Shown here: piece after piece, positions 9,991 through 21,900 of the stretch | Layout: each line of letters begins with the position of its first letter | Position numbering within the stretch: the first letter of the stretch is position 1 | NCBI GenBank assembly: GCA_949987705.1 | Contig: OX465283.1 | Span: 134,194,101-134,258,100, forward strand | Direction: 5' to 3' | DNA: 64,000 nucleotides | Origin: Thereva unica | Taxonomy: Eukaryota; Arthropoda; Insecta; Diptera; Therevidae | The notes under the pieces: model-generated | Database searches by the model: none | Seen by the model: only the letters and a program-made list of their open reading frames with translations | Told to the model about the DNA's origin: nothing | Made by a program: the position numbers and the translations under genes

Positions 9991-11094
9991 GGGCTGTTCT
10001 TCTAATTATTTTCTTAAGTTCTGTACGATAGTTTTCTTGTATGCGAAACGCATCAACTTATGGTGGGAGCTGATATGAGTTTAACAATGCTTTGTGGACC
10101 CTCCGCTGCCTTCCTCGGGATCACTCTGAGATCGTTTCGCATCATCAGCTAGACTGGAGTTCAAGGAGGCGAACTGGCTTGGCTGTTGGTGCTGTTGACA
10201 TCAAAATTAAAATACGTTAAGCGCTGATGGCCAACACAAAACTTTAACTAGAAATTTACTAAGAAAATAGTTCGATTAGTTAGTTAGGTCTACCTTATGC
10301 AATAACATTACTAAAAACTTTGTAGTGCAGCTATTTAGGAGAAATATCACTGTATTCGTTCTACGAATGTAATGTAAAGCAGAAGACTTGCTACAATCAC
10401 TAGTTTACTATATTATAGCATAAAAATATTCTTTTTTCTACCTTTTTTTTCTTTCTTATTTTAGTATGCTAACATTTCTTTGCTAATATATCTTGCTGTA
10501 AGACATTAGTTATTGCCTAAAAACATGCTGCAATAGTATTTGAATTTATTGCATACATTTACGTAGAAGTATTTCTCTACTTCTGTTGCATATTTATTGG
10601 GAACGATCACTTCGATCCAGTGATCGTGATCGTTAAGTTATTTGCACACACCACGAAATTGTCTACTCTTAATTTGTAATTTTCTAAGGATAACGTATAT
10701 TTAAAATGCTAAGACATTAATTCAGTAATAAAGCAGAATGAAAATAAAGAAATGATCAATTATTTGTAAAAATAGTTCATTTCTTTGATGATCTTTAAAA
10801 ATTAAGATTAGCAGGTAAATGCGTAAATGAAGATGAAGCACATTGATATCTTTTGATTTGATTTTATTGTCACTATAGAAGAAAGAGTTGATCTTCCATG
10901 GTTATGCGTCAATCAGTTCGCTAGTTATTTTACAAGTCTTTCTCCTTGATCGACTTTTTGTCCAGATACTGGCTCACAGTCCAAATGATGGATTATTCAA
11001 ATGTAAACTTACCAGTATTAAAAAGAATGCTCTTCTTAAATTTAAGTAAGTAGTAATAAAAGTAAACTTAAATTTTTTTCAGAACTGCTGCAGA
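9991..11094. other. Unassigned AT-rich sequence
   Basis: Nothing recognised. GATCACT...AGTGATC around 10608-10626 can form a short hairpin. Confidence 0.3.
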
Positions 11095-11530
11095 TCGATT
11101 TTTTAAGGAATCGAAGAATTTTTTATATTTGTATATTCAGGAGTTATTTTTTTTTTTCATAATTCTTGCAAACATTTTTAAAGCCGGTGATGTGCGAACA
11201 ACATACATGTAAAACCACACATTTTCAATTATATCAAGGTCTGGTGATTGTGCGATAGTTTGAATGATGTGAGAGCATTACCATATAACCCAAGTCTGCA
11301 GAAGTGATGATTTGTACTTCGTGTCTTGATAAAATCTGAAATCATCTTTTATATGTAATTTCGTGGCACTTACACAAATCGCTTGTGGATGACACGTATT
11401 TCTCAGACATTTTCAGCTTCATTTGTGCAGGTAAGTAGGGTTCTTGACTTGGCACTTTTCTTAATATTCGACGGTAATCCTTGTCTGAGATTTTACCTTG
11501 TGATTTCTGTATCCTGTTTTACAGGATAAA
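11095..11530 (-). pseudogene. Tc1/mariner-like transposase remnant
   Basis: Minus-strand reading gives, in order and in shifting frames, three matches. One is a helix-turn-helix-like RRILRK...KPYL-type segment (seen as KISDKDYRRILRKVPSQEPY). The next is a degraded copy of the block with the second catalytic Asp (YQDTKYKSSLLQTWV). The last is AQSPDLDIIENVW, the conserved block with the last catalytic acid. Several stops and shifts are present and much of the middle is missing. No terminal repeats were identified. Confidence 0.65.
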
Positions 11531-11972
11531 GTATGATAACAATTTGCAGTGAAAGCATGACGATATTAGTAGCAATGTGTTACAAATTAAGCAATAATCA
11601 AGTATAACTAATCAGAAATCTCAACTTATGCATTTTTTGTTTTTCTAATTACGTTAGTCGTTGATGATTATTTAACAAAAATTATCTTTACATTATAGAT
11701 AACATCTGTAAATGAAGCGGCAATTACTGATATGATTTTACAGTTTTTATTGATGAAAAGGCATTTAAGGTAGAGACAAAAAAACGAACCCTGATTGTAG
11801 ACAGTTTCTTTATCGGGTGTTAAAATAAAATACTGCTATACAAAGTTCTGGGTGTTAAAAGATATCACGAGCTTTGGAAGGTGGCAGAAAACAAGACCAA
11901 AAGCCCCTATTTTTGGAATGGATGTGAAGAAGGCCCCTGAGAATGGTGAGGTCGGAGCTTTAAACCTAAACC
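11531..11972. other. Unassigned sequence
   Basis: Nothing recognised upstream of the SINE. Confidence 0.3.
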
Positions 11973-12444
11973 TGGGGGCTCAGCAGTCTAGCGATAAGGC
12001 GCCAGACTACTATCCCAGAGGTCCCGGGTTCGAATCCCGCCAGCCCCAAGGTCCTTCGCCTTTTCCACTTTCCCACCTACATAACTTTCCTTCTTTCTTC
12101 TCCCCTCTTTACATTTCTGATTCCTCTTGTCATACCCTTCGCTAGTCCTTCACCGCTCCACCAAGTGCATGTTATCGGTTGGTTGATGAGATTCAACTCG
12201 TTTCAGGAGGCATAACACAGTTGTTTATCGATGCCCCGATGTCATAGTCGCGAAATGATTGGGAGTAGGTGGAATAAAATATCGCGGCTAGGTTGTGGCA
12301 GCCCCTTCCTACTTCTCTCTCTCTTTCTTCTTTCTATCTTCCGACTAGAGCTGCTGTTCGACATTGCACTCTATACGAAAAAATAGATTGTCGAACAGTA
12401 CAAAGGGGCTTTCCCTAAGCCTCTAGTCTATCACGTAAAAAAAA
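11973..12444 (+). mobile_element. tRNA-headed SINE, copy 1 (full length)
   Basis: The head at 11973-12048 is tRNA-like: GGGGGCT at the 5' end, an A-box-like TAGCGATAAGG, a B box GGTTCGAATCC, and GCCAGCCCCA at the 3' side. The body shares TCCACTTTCCCACCTACATA, CATGTTATCGGTTGGTTGAT and GAGATTCAACTCGTTTCAGG with three other copies in this window. It ends at an A-run at 12437-12444. Pol III would transcribe it, and a LINE partner would supply the RT. At ~470 bp it is long for a SINE. Confidence 0.85.
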
Positions 12445-13397
12445 CACTCTCAACTATATGAACAAACCGCAACTTCCCTGGGATAATTCGAGTGTCTGTC
12501 TGTGATTTTGAAATAATTGTCAAATGAAGGGGAATGATAAGTAGAATACAATCAGATATTTGGTGTCATTCTTAATTCAAAATGGCGGACTACTTTCTTC
12601 TTTACAACCCACTCGGTATGGGCATCAAACGAAAGGATATGACAACTAGACTACCATTAGCGGAGTGACGCTATGCTGTCGTCATTTTAATATAAAATGG
12701 CGGTTACTACAAAATGGCGGAAGACTTATAATAAACTAAAAGGCAGAAAATAAAAAATATATGCTTTTAATAAAATATGCTGTAAAGTTTTTATTGCTCT
12801 AGCCAGTATATGGAAACAAAGTTCTTTCAAGATGTGGAGCGCTATCTAAAAGTTGAGGTGTTAATAAAATAAGAATATAGGTAAAGAGTGCCACGCTTTA
12901 TTATATTGTCTACCAGGGGGCACTGCCATGACTTTCTTAATTAATCTCATTTTGGCCTAAATACATGCAGATGAAAGCATTACCGTAGCAGGGTCATTAG
13001 CAGAGATTGCGGCAACTTTATTCATATAAGGAATACAGCTCATTCTATATTTAAGAAACCGATCGAAGAATATCATATATAAAATCCAGCGTGCAATATA
13101 TCTAAAAACAATCACAAAGCTAAAGTTTTACAAGATGGCTGGCTAGGACTGGGATGAATGTACCATGGCAAATAAAGTATCTATTAAAGCTGTTAACAGA
13201 ACAATGCAAGATTTATGAAGTAAACAGCTATTATTTTCGAGAGTGCGTTACCAGTTGTCTCGAAAGATACTTGGGAAATTACGTAATGAAAGTCTAAAAT
13301 GATCACTCATTTAGGGACAGATTGAAAAACGTCATTTAAAACAATATATAAGACTGTAATCGGAAAACTTAGAATTCAGTGTTATTCTTCACAACCT
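12445..13397. other. Unassigned sequence with AAAATGGCGG motifs
   Basis: Three copies of an AAAATGGCGG word lie at about 12579-12720. Similar words are seen near 53528. No coding content. Confidence 0.3.
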
Positions 13398-14029
13398 ATA
13401 GTCCAATCAATCTAAAATAGCTCCATGTAATTTTTGCGTTAATTGCCAACAGGAAACAAAAAATATGGTCATATAGGAAAAAAAATTCTAAAAAAGATAG
13501 CGTTTTCTTTTTCGGAATTTGGAATGGCGAACCTAACCTAAAAAATCCCGGAAAGTGTAAAAAACGCTTTTTAGCGAATAAAAGAATAACGTGACCTCGG
13601 ATCGAAAAAAATCAAATTATAAAGTTGTAGCTATTCAAATTATCTTACGATTGATGTATATTGAGTTATAGGTTAGGTCACAAAACATAGAGAAAAATGG
13701 GAAAAACTTTCGAAAATCACGTTTTTTTAATTTGTTAATAACTTTTGTTTAACGCCACTTACATATTTGTTCTTTGGTACAAATATTGCTTTTTAATGGC
13801 TGAAATAATTGTGTTATTTTTGTTGCGAAATATTGTACATTTTCCTTGAAATTTCACTTTTTGTAAAAAAAGGGGTTCTTGTAAAAACGTTCCTCTTGGT
13901 CCATGGATTTCTCTGGATCAACGTTGGAGAGCTTAAAATTTTCTTCAAAGATTGTACTAGCATCTACAAGTAAAAGAAAGTCGATTTAAAATGCTTACAT
14001 TGCTCAAAACGGCCCCCAAAAACGTACAA
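13398..14029. repeat. hAT-related repeat, copy A, left part
   Basis: From AGTCCAATCAATCTAAAAT onward this matches the interior of the hAT element at 23441-25310 almost base for base. It includes TTAATAACTTTTGTTTAACG and CGTTCCTCTTGGT. Unlike that copy it has no insertion after ATTGAG (about 13673), so it shows the uninterrupted state. It is itself split at 14029 by another element and continues at 15320. Confidence 0.8.
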
Positions 14030-15319
14030 GGGTGTTTCCATAAAATTAGGGCGACTTTTGAAAGTAATTTGTCTTCATAATATTTAAGATGTTATTGCAT
14101 TTCCTAATAGTGGATATAATACGTAATCAATTTGTTTTGTCATACCTAAAGGGGCCAGTCACTTTAGGTAGAATTTTATGAAAAATTTCGAGTTTTGCGA
14201 ATTTAGGCATCTAGGGACTGACTGTTATGATTAACAATGGACGTTGGTGGGTTGAAACCTCAACGTTTACAGTTTTAGATAGGTGGGAGTATTCTGCGTA
14301 CATTACTGCCTTATTCATGAAAATATATAATAGGGTTACCAAAATACAGAGTAATATGTAAACTTCTACCAAAAAAGTTTCAAAAAGGCCCTAGCGGCTA
14401 AACCGTTATGATTCTCCCGCCCCCACCTATACGATTTTTTGTTCGTATATCCAAGACCAATCCGCAGCCAGGCGTTTTGGCATTTTCACTGATACACCCT
14501 GTATAACTATAAGTGAACGTCAGCCCCTGACCACTCTCGTCAGTCCCTAGCAGCTTTAACAGCTAGGGACTGACGGTCTAGGGACTGACGATTCTGAGTA
14601 AAACTTTAAAAAAAATACTGCTCGACCACTATACTACGATATCTAACACTATCTACCGAACAAGGCCGATAAACCACTTGTAAATATTAATTAATTAATG
14701 TCAATTTCCTATTATTAAACTATAAAATTACTTGGCTAGGGACTGACGAAGTGACTGGATCAGCACTACTTGGCACAGCAAATCTCGCCTCTACACTTAT
14801 TTACAAAACGGCCGCTGCAAAAGGAGTGCAGTCTGTAGATAATTTCATCATTTTCTTTAAAATCAACTGAATTACATTCCCTCTACACCCATATAATACC
14901 GCGAAATTTTAAAATCCGTTAATGGCGGCTAGGGACTGACGATTAAAATTGAGGACACTAATTCCGACCTTAGGAAACACATTTATTGTTTTTTTTAAAT
15001 TGCAAGAAATAATGAAATTAGTTGTAAATACTTTAATATTGAAAAATTGTAAAGAAAATTAAAGTATAAATTAATTTTTTCCGAAATATGGATGCCCAAA
15101 CGCAAAATTTCAGTGCACGGACATGGCTAGGGACTGACGTTTGGGGTCATTAAATATGATTTCAAGAGTATAGTGTACATATTATTTTAAACAAAATTTG
15201 AGGAATAAATACAAAATAGTTCGATTTGTTACTTAACAATCTTAAAATAAAATAATATTAATTATATCAAGCGGGGAGTGCCGCGGACACAGAGTTGCCC
15301 GATTTTTGTGGAAACACCC
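14030..15319. mobile_element. Non-autonomous DNA element with GGGTGTTTCC ends and repeated CTAGGGACTGACG
   Basis: The ends are GGGTGTTTCCATAAAATT and, inverted, GGGTGTTTCCACAAAAAT. It is flanked by the 4-bp direct repeat ACAA (14026-14029 and 15320-15323). The uninterrupted host sequence is seen in the related copy at about 25117-25135, which confirms the insertion. The interior is noncoding and carries CTAGGGACTGACG-type words at about 14211, 14563, 14578, 14736, 14929 and 15127, with an inverted copy at 14538-14551. The superfamily is not clear to me. Confidence 0.75.
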
Positions 15320-15425
15320 ACAAATAATGAAAAAACATAGGTTTGGTTGAAAAAACTCATTTTTGAGTCTGTTTTTTCATTATTAATATGTTTTTAGGGG
15401 CCATTTTGAGCAATGTAAGCATTTT
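15320..15425. repeat. hAT-related repeat, copy A, right part with terminal hairpin
   Basis: The host repeat resumes with AATAATGAAAAAACATAG. It then folds back: TTTTTTCATTATTAATATG and GGGGCCATTTTGAGCAATGT are the reverse complement of the segment on the other side of the insertion (about 13990-14025). In the ancestral state this was a hairpin with a ~30-bp loop. Confidence 0.65.
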
Positions 15426-15639
15426 AGTGATCACTCTTGTTAGAGGTCCCGCCAAAAGAGTTGATGCCGAGAAAGTTGCGTTTTCCATGCGCAGTAGAAT
15501 CCCCGCATGCCGTTCCTGTCCCTTAGCCTAGTCGCAACAAATTTCGAAGGGGAAATTTGAAAATACATAAGCGCCCCTGGTGGAAATAGAACAGGGCGTG
15601 CCATGTTTGTAACGTGGCCCTAGTAGGATTAAGCATGGT

Positions 15640-16090
15640 TTTCCCTAATAAGGAAACCTTGGTTTAAGCCTTTGTAGATCTATACGGGGCGTAACATGGG
15701 TTCCTTATTAGGGCTGAAAAAGTTCATTCCTAGCTTGATATACTCGGGGGCTAACTAAAAAGCCTTGTTAGGGTTGAAAAAATATTTTCAAGATCAGTTT
15801 TAATTGGGGGCCAAGTAGAAAACCTTGTTAGGGCTGAAATAGTATTCTCAAGTTCAATTCTAGCCAGGGGCCGACTGGTATGCCTTGTCAGGGCTAAAAC
15901 AATATTTTCAAGATCAGCCTTAATCGGGGCAAACTAGAAAGCCTTGTTAGGGCTTAAATAATATTCACAAGGTCAGTTCTGATCTGGGGTTGACTCGAAT
16001 GCCTTTTTAAGGCTGAAATAATATTTTAAAGATCAGTTTAAACGGGGTCATACTAGAATGCCTCATTAGGGCTAAAATAATATTTATAAT
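15640..16090 (+). repeat. ~60-bp tandem array
   Basis: About seven imperfect units start near 15703, 15763, 15823, 15882, 15941, 16001 and 16060. Each has CCTTGTTAGGGCTGAAA, then an AATATTTTCAAGATCAG-like segment, then a GGGG-containing segment. The units differ at many positions, so the array is not a recent expansion. Confidence 0.8.
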
Positions 16091-16199
16091 TCGATTCAAA
16101 AATATTTTCAATTCTGACAAACGATTATTTATTTAGATATTTTGTTCATTTCTCGCTTTATCGAATATGAATTATGACTTTTTTTTCAAGTATAATAAT

Positions 16200-16470
16200 T
16201 ATAACCCGAGTACGGCTAAGAGGGGTAAAATTGTACTCGCCCTAGCAAGGTCGGTGTAGTTTTGGCCAAGTTTGAGCTAGATATGCAGCCGACAATAAAT
16301 ATTTGATTAGAATTTGATAGTTACAGCCCGATTTAGGCTGAAAGGGGTAAGACTGTACCAGCCCTAACAAGGTCAGGGTAATTTGGGCCAAGTTAGAGCT
16401 AGATAAACAGCCGTTTAAAAATATTCAAACAGGGCTAGATATTCATAGCCCGATCGACTCTAGGAGGACT
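16200..16470 (+). repeat. ~120-bp repeat with inverted GGGCT words
   Basis: Two and a half units carry AGCCCTAACAAGG, the reverse complement of the word in the left array, and also GGCCAAGTT-AGAGCTAGAT. So the two halves of the element face each other. Confidence 0.65.
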
Positions 16471-16778
16471 ACGAAGTTAAAGCCCTAACAATGTATTCTA
16501 GACAAAGCCCTATTAGGGAATCATGACTAGCTCTGGCCAATGCCCTGCGTTACGTTCCTAGCTACAGCTAGCTAGTCTGCAGAATTAGGGCTAGTTAGGA
16601 AAATAATTTACCCTGTTAGAGCTAGTTTTGGCCCCGTCAACTTTTCCACCAGGGGCATTTCTTATCAATATGTGCGCAATTTTTATTTGTGTGCAGCTTT
16701 AATTTCCCTGCGCGCTCCGGCATCAACTCTTTTGGCGGGACCTCTATTATTGCTCGCTGCTAATAATCCCTCTCTCAA

Positions 16779-17530
16779 CAAAGCTTTAGGAAAATAAATA
16801 TTCACGCAGCAGGCTAAGCGATGCTCCTTATAAAGCTTCGAGCGACGAGCTTTCTAGCTATAAAATAAACCGTTTCACCAGGTCAAAATAAGTCTTTCAA
16901 TAGGCTCGTTCCGGAGAAGTCACCTTCTCCGGTCCTATAACGTCTTGAGGTGTATGATCCGGCACGGTAAAAACACATACCGATAACCTGTGGGATGTTG
17001 CTCAGGCCTTGCCGAGGTGTATAATCCGACAATGTTCCTGGCACCGTTCGTTATACCGTGTCGAGGTGTACGGAAAGAACACATCCACACCGCATACCGA
17101 CCACAACCGAATGCCTGGGGAAAGTTGCCTAGGCCTTGTTACGATCCGACGCTACATTTTCTAAACGAGTGTCAAGGTATGACCCGACCAAACACCGACA
17201 ATATACCTAACACCTCGCTTTACCCATATCCCCGTAGACAGCCCTAGTAACTAACCGTAGCGCACATGTAGAGAAAACTAATAGTAGAGCTGCTTACCGA
17301 TACCAACATGTATTCCACAGACCACAGATAACAATGTATCCAGAAATAATAAGCTACTTAGAGTTAAGGCATTAAAATTGTTAGTATATAAGGATTTTTG
17401 GATAAATGAAGACATACCTATTATTTTTGTAAGAAGGTGCTTGTTCTCATAAGACCCTAGACTACTCAAAAAAATGAGGTTTAGAGAACCACCGGACGAT
17501 ACACTATTACAGTCCCTTGCAAGTGTTTTT
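16779..17530. repeat. Dispersed repeat, copy B
   Basis: This aligns with 7060-7733 from AAAGCTTTAGGAAAATAA through the GAGGTGTACGATCCGACA-type units (about 16945, 17010, 17056, 17130, 17170). It ends near TTTAGAGAACCACC. It is noncoding. Copy B has an extra ~200 bp (17240-17440) compared with copy A. Confidence 0.6.
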
Positions 17531-20500
17531 TCGTGCTGGACATCTCCGTCTTCCATGAATGGTTCGAAAACCACACCAGTTGCACAAGTTATTGCCCGTT
17601 CTTGCATCGCTGGATTAAAAAAATTGGAGAGACGCAGAAGTATGGAAATTTTTCGAAAGATTTTTGGAAAAATAAATAAGTCCACCCCGAAGTTCTCCTT
17701 TTCATGATCTGTTTTTTCTGCAGGGGCGTGAACGGTGATAAACGTTATGAAATCGGGATTTAACTCTTAAGATCGCGATAACTAATCCCAGCCGTGTCTA
17801 CGTCATCGTTAGCTAGAGGTTTGAGAAACCTACCACATAGTTCCTTAGGTATGTTGTAAATGTAGCCGCAATATTATGTCTGTATCCGTATCTTATTTCG
17901 TCCAGCTATTTATGATCCTGCATATATATATATGGTCTAAGTTTATCTATCCCTTCTGTCACTTGTCCATAATAAAACAACTATCAACGCCAAATTAACT
18001 AATATCTACTAATTAATCATAATATTACTGGTAATGCAAATAACTAACATCGGAAATTAATTTGAATTACTTAAATCTCTGCAAAAAATCACATCTTCTC
18101 ACAACTTGACCCAAAAAAAAATTAGAAACAAAAATAAAACTGTCAATCATGATCATGTGTCTTCACCTGGACAAACGAATAATGAACTCAAATAGCTGTC
18201 TGTGTGTGAGTTAACAAAGCAATACTCAATCCTAAAAAAATACCTAACACAAAAAATACTACTAGTGAAAGCTTTGGGGCCAAAGGTGCGTAATGTAGAG
18301 GTGTTAACCATTATGACCAAATCGAATGGGTTTAACCTTTAAGGTCATGACGCTGTATTTTAAAATAGGTTTGAATTTCACACATTGTTTCGATGGGTAG
18401 CCTCAGGATATTTCTTTGTTGTAAAAGTAACTCAAAATTGGTGTTGGGATGTGGAAAGTGGTAAGTAAATTATATTTTCAACCAATGAGGCCAAGTGATG
18501 TTCTTGTGTCTTTCATAAGGTGTATTTTTTGTTTCAATAATTATTTTCTGAACATATTTTAATTAATTTAATTTGAAGATGTCCTGTATATTATGTACCT
18601 ATGTACATAATGTATGTAATAACTAGGTTTGCAATATATTTCAAATTTCTCCCATCAGTCCAGACAGCAAATTTCTACTCTGATTTCCCCTAAGTGATAT
18701 GCTCTAGACATAACATTTTTTTGCGAATTATGTTACAAAAAATTTCTAAACAACAAGCAAAGGTCACTTAAAAGCAAATAGTTGCTTGGTGCAAAAACTT
18801 AGTCCATAAACAAAACTTTCAAATTACATGATCAAAACTTGAACCTGAAAAAAGTAGGCAAGGGTCACTACTGAATTTGATTAGGCATCTACCAGTTGAG
18901 TGCCTGCGCCGACGACGTCTACCTGAGCGCTGCGTAATCTCGTTAAACCATAGGTAATTAATCACGAAACGTCTAATTATCCGCAGTGTGAATAATTCTG
19001 AATCGTAAGGCAGTCAAGAAGCAGGTATTTAACTACATCTGGCTGTATCTAACGTGCGACTGTCTGCCGAGGCTCATAAGTTATCACTGAAGATTATAAT
19101 GTTTATGCCTCGATCGAGAGGTAGGTCTTGGCGCTCAGGTAAAAGCGGCCACTCAGCTGCGCATATAACAGTTAATGGTAAGACAGATATCTTATCATAT
19201 CGTCGAATGCTTCTTATAAATTGGCGAAATATTAGCAACAATCAGAGATCTGCTCAGTGGCGCATATCGAACCAAATACGATAATTGTGCTGCGTTTATG
19301 TATGTCATTGTTGAGTCTGCGCCTGCCTATATCACCTGTGCTTGTTTCTGCGCATAAGAAAATTTCTCCTTCTTTTCTTATCGTAAAACCTCGGAGGAAA
19401 TTCTCTGGCATATAAGATTGATCGAAGGAAATGATCGATGGAGTGTCGCAGACTCTTTGACATCGATAGCAATTGTAATGTAAATTCCATAGACAAAAGA
19501 TCAGCAGCCTACTCTCTCCTCTGTGCGCACATGATCAACAACACAGGTGACTACTTCGCGTCGCTATGTGTACAGAGGAATGCGAAAAGTGTTCTAGAAG
19601 ACATTGATTAGCCTACCTGACGACGACAATTTCTTCAGTTCATCTTCATACCAGCAAATTGCTTTCTTCGGCATCGTCTGACTGTGTGTTGTTACTACTG
19701 GCTAATATGCTGTACATACATATGTCGGAACTGGTGCGTCACCTGGAAATTATGAGGTCACTCTTCTTAACTCTTTAACTTAAGCGAATTTTTCTCAAGA
19801 AAGATCAATTAAGGTGAAAAGCACTGAAATATGCATCGCTGACGGAATACCAAGCTCGCTTGCCACATCCATAAGCCGCCTTAAAGTAACTTGAATGAAT
19901 TTAATTCGAATCGAAAGTGCGAAGAGCCCAATTACATCGGAGATTCTCGCGTTATTTTTTTTTTTTCACTATGGCGCACAGGTTGGCTACTTTTGAAACG
20001 GGCTATGTGCGACTCTGCCTTTATGAAAGTGAACAATTTCGCTTTCTTTATAACCAAATCATAATTGTTTGATCTAAACTCATGGGAAGATGATAATGCG
20101 AAAAGGAAATGACAAAACCGTAGAAGATGCTGGGGAATTTTCTTTTCTCAAATCGACCACAACCGTATTTTTTTTTTTTTTTTAGATATTCAAAAGACAA
20201 CAATGGAGATTAAATTGGAGTTGAAGATTAGTACTTGATTTTAATCTTAGTCAAATTTTCCATTAGTAGAACGGTATTTAAATTTAATTGAAATTTTTTT
20301 AGAAATTAGCTTGAATGGAAAAATTAAAAGCGTTTCTGCAAATTTTTACTTTTTTAAGGTTAATTGTGATTTTATTGTGAAACCTTTTCGATTATTATTA
20401 GAAGTTACAAAATTGCTTTTACTGATATTTCAATTCGATTAGTGTCGACCGTTGCTTGAAAATGGTCGAATTCGTAGACCGTGACTTTATGATAAGAAAT

Positions 20501-20805
20501 ACCTCTCAACTCAAAAAAATACTTACTCCTTTTTTTAAAAAAATCAAATTTAAAGTTTCAGGAAAAAATGTATAATAGGTATGGGGAAAGTGGGGCTACT
20601 GATCTTGTCCATTCATATTATAATACTACAGTACCTACATTAGTAAGTTTGGCCTAGTGATGCGAGCTTATTTAAGCGATCATCTTATGATAGTTTAGAA
20701 TTCAAGCTAAAGTAGTTCAAGCTTTGTAAAATAACAATAGAATCATCTTTAGAAGTACAGGACCGTACTAGGGTATCTTCTCAGAACCGAATAGTTCAAA
20801 TAGAT
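17531..20805. other. Unassigned AT-rich sequence
   Basis: No gene, RNA gene or element end recognised over 3.3 kb. Scattered homopolymer runs are present. The open frames here are short and unsupported. Confidence 0.3.
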
Positions 20806-21078
20806 GGGGGCCTCGGTAGCCTAGGGAGTAAGGTGTCTGAGTACCATCCACAGGTTCCGGATTCGAATCCCGGTCTTCGCCTTTTCCACTTTCCCACCTA
20901 CATAACTTTCTTTCTTTCTTCTTCCCTCTTTATATTCCTGATTCTTCCTGTCATAGCCTCCTCTAGCCCTTCCCCGCTCCCCAAAACGAATGTCATCGAT
21001 TGGTTCATGAGATTCAACTCATTTCAGGAGGCATGACACTCCAGCGAGTTGTTTTTCGATGCCCCGATATCAGTGTCG
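20806..21078 (+). mobile_element. tRNA-headed SINE, copy 2 (3'-truncated)
   Basis: The head (GGGGGCCTCGGTAGCCTAGG, B box GATTCGAATCCC) and body match the other copies up to about GATATCAGTGTCGC at 21078. There the sequence switches to an RTE-type coding fragment. The last ~200 bp and the A-tail are missing. Confidence 0.8.
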
Positions 21079-21900
21079 CAAGGTGTAGAATCAGAATTGA
21101 TGGTGAATTATCCCCACCCCTAAGAACAAATAGAGGATTAAGGCAAGGTGACGCACTCTCCTGCTTGTTATTTAACGGCGCCCTAGAAAAAGCAGAAAGA
21201 GACGCATTGATGTACACCTCAGGGTGTATCTTTGAGAGATCAGTGCAAATATTAACCGTTGCCGACGATCTTGCTATCCTTGGAAAATCATTTGAGAGCA
21301 TGAAGGAGAACTTTGCAGCACTTGAGCAAGTCACAATAAATATCGGGTTGAAATAGACGAGCATAAAACAAACTATATGTGCACAAAAAAACACCAGAAG
21401 TAGCAGACAAAATATAACGATCGACACCTACAATATCGAAGCAGTAAATGAGTTTGTATATCTAGGAACGATTTCAACAAAAGGAAATGGCACATCGGCG
21501 TAATTAGAAGACGAATAGCGCTGGCTAATAAATGCTACTACTAAATGGTCTAAATGAAAAACGCAGACGAATCACTGGTAGGAAAATTTGAAAGGAAAAT
21601 CCTTCGTTCGATCTACAAAGGAATATAGGTTGATGGCGTTTGGCGCAGAAGATACAACTCAGAGTTGTATGAAATCAGTCAGATTCCAAACATTGTTAAA
21701 GTGATCAAAATAAACAGACTACCATGAATTGGTCATGTCCAACGAGTTGGCGCACGGAACCCGACAAAGATAGTGCGGGGGAAAGTACAGTCAAGAAAAC
21801 GGAGACCAGGTCGGCCTAAGAAAAGATATATAGATGACGTCGAGGATGATTTAAGACAGTTGGATTTAAGAAGCTGGAAAAGTCGGCTATTGCTGCTCCA
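21079..21900 (+). pseudogene. RTE-like reverse transcriptase fragment
   Basis: The plus strand encodes NRGLRQGDALSCLLFNGALE, the RT finger/palm entry, then ADDLAIL near 21265, the catalytic box. Frameshifts and stops follow. Further on are VNEFVYLGT (about 21450) and, near 21600-21690, FERKILRSIYKG and RRYNSELYEI. GHVQRVGARNPTK and GRPKKRYIDDVEDDL lie near the end. These are successive landmarks of the endonuclease-reverse transcriptase C-terminal half. No endonuclease part is present. It follows the truncated SINE without a gap. Confidence 0.8.

Larger units (their letters stand above)
15443..16744. mobile_element. TA-flanked DNA element with internal arrays
   Basis: The ends are perfect over the first 25 or so bases: GAGGTCCCGCCAAAAGAGTT and its reverse complement at 16720-16744. 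TA flanks both sides. A second inverted block, GCCCCTGGTGGAAA, lies about 100 bp in from each end. The interior is noncoding: a ~60-bp array on the left and a ~120-bp repeat on the right. The TA target suggests the Tc1/mariner superfamily, but the ends alone do not prove this. Confidence 0.75.

Noticed and set aside
11973..12048. tRNA gene
   Set aside because: The A and B boxes are good, but the same head recurs at 20806, 33381 and 39201 attached to one body. It is a SINE head, not a tRNA gene.
15640..16470. CRISPR array
   Set aside because: The units are diverged tandem repeats without unique spacers, inside a eukaryotic DNA element.
17278..17685. 135-codon minus-strand gene
   Set aside because: It crosses the end of repeat copy B and has no domain signature.
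17715..17760. hAT end CAGGGGCGTG
   Set aside because: No partner end or target duplication was found, and the motif is short.
21014..21427. 137-codon minus-strand gene
   Set aside because: It is the shadow of the RTE reading on the other strand and crosses the SINE junction.
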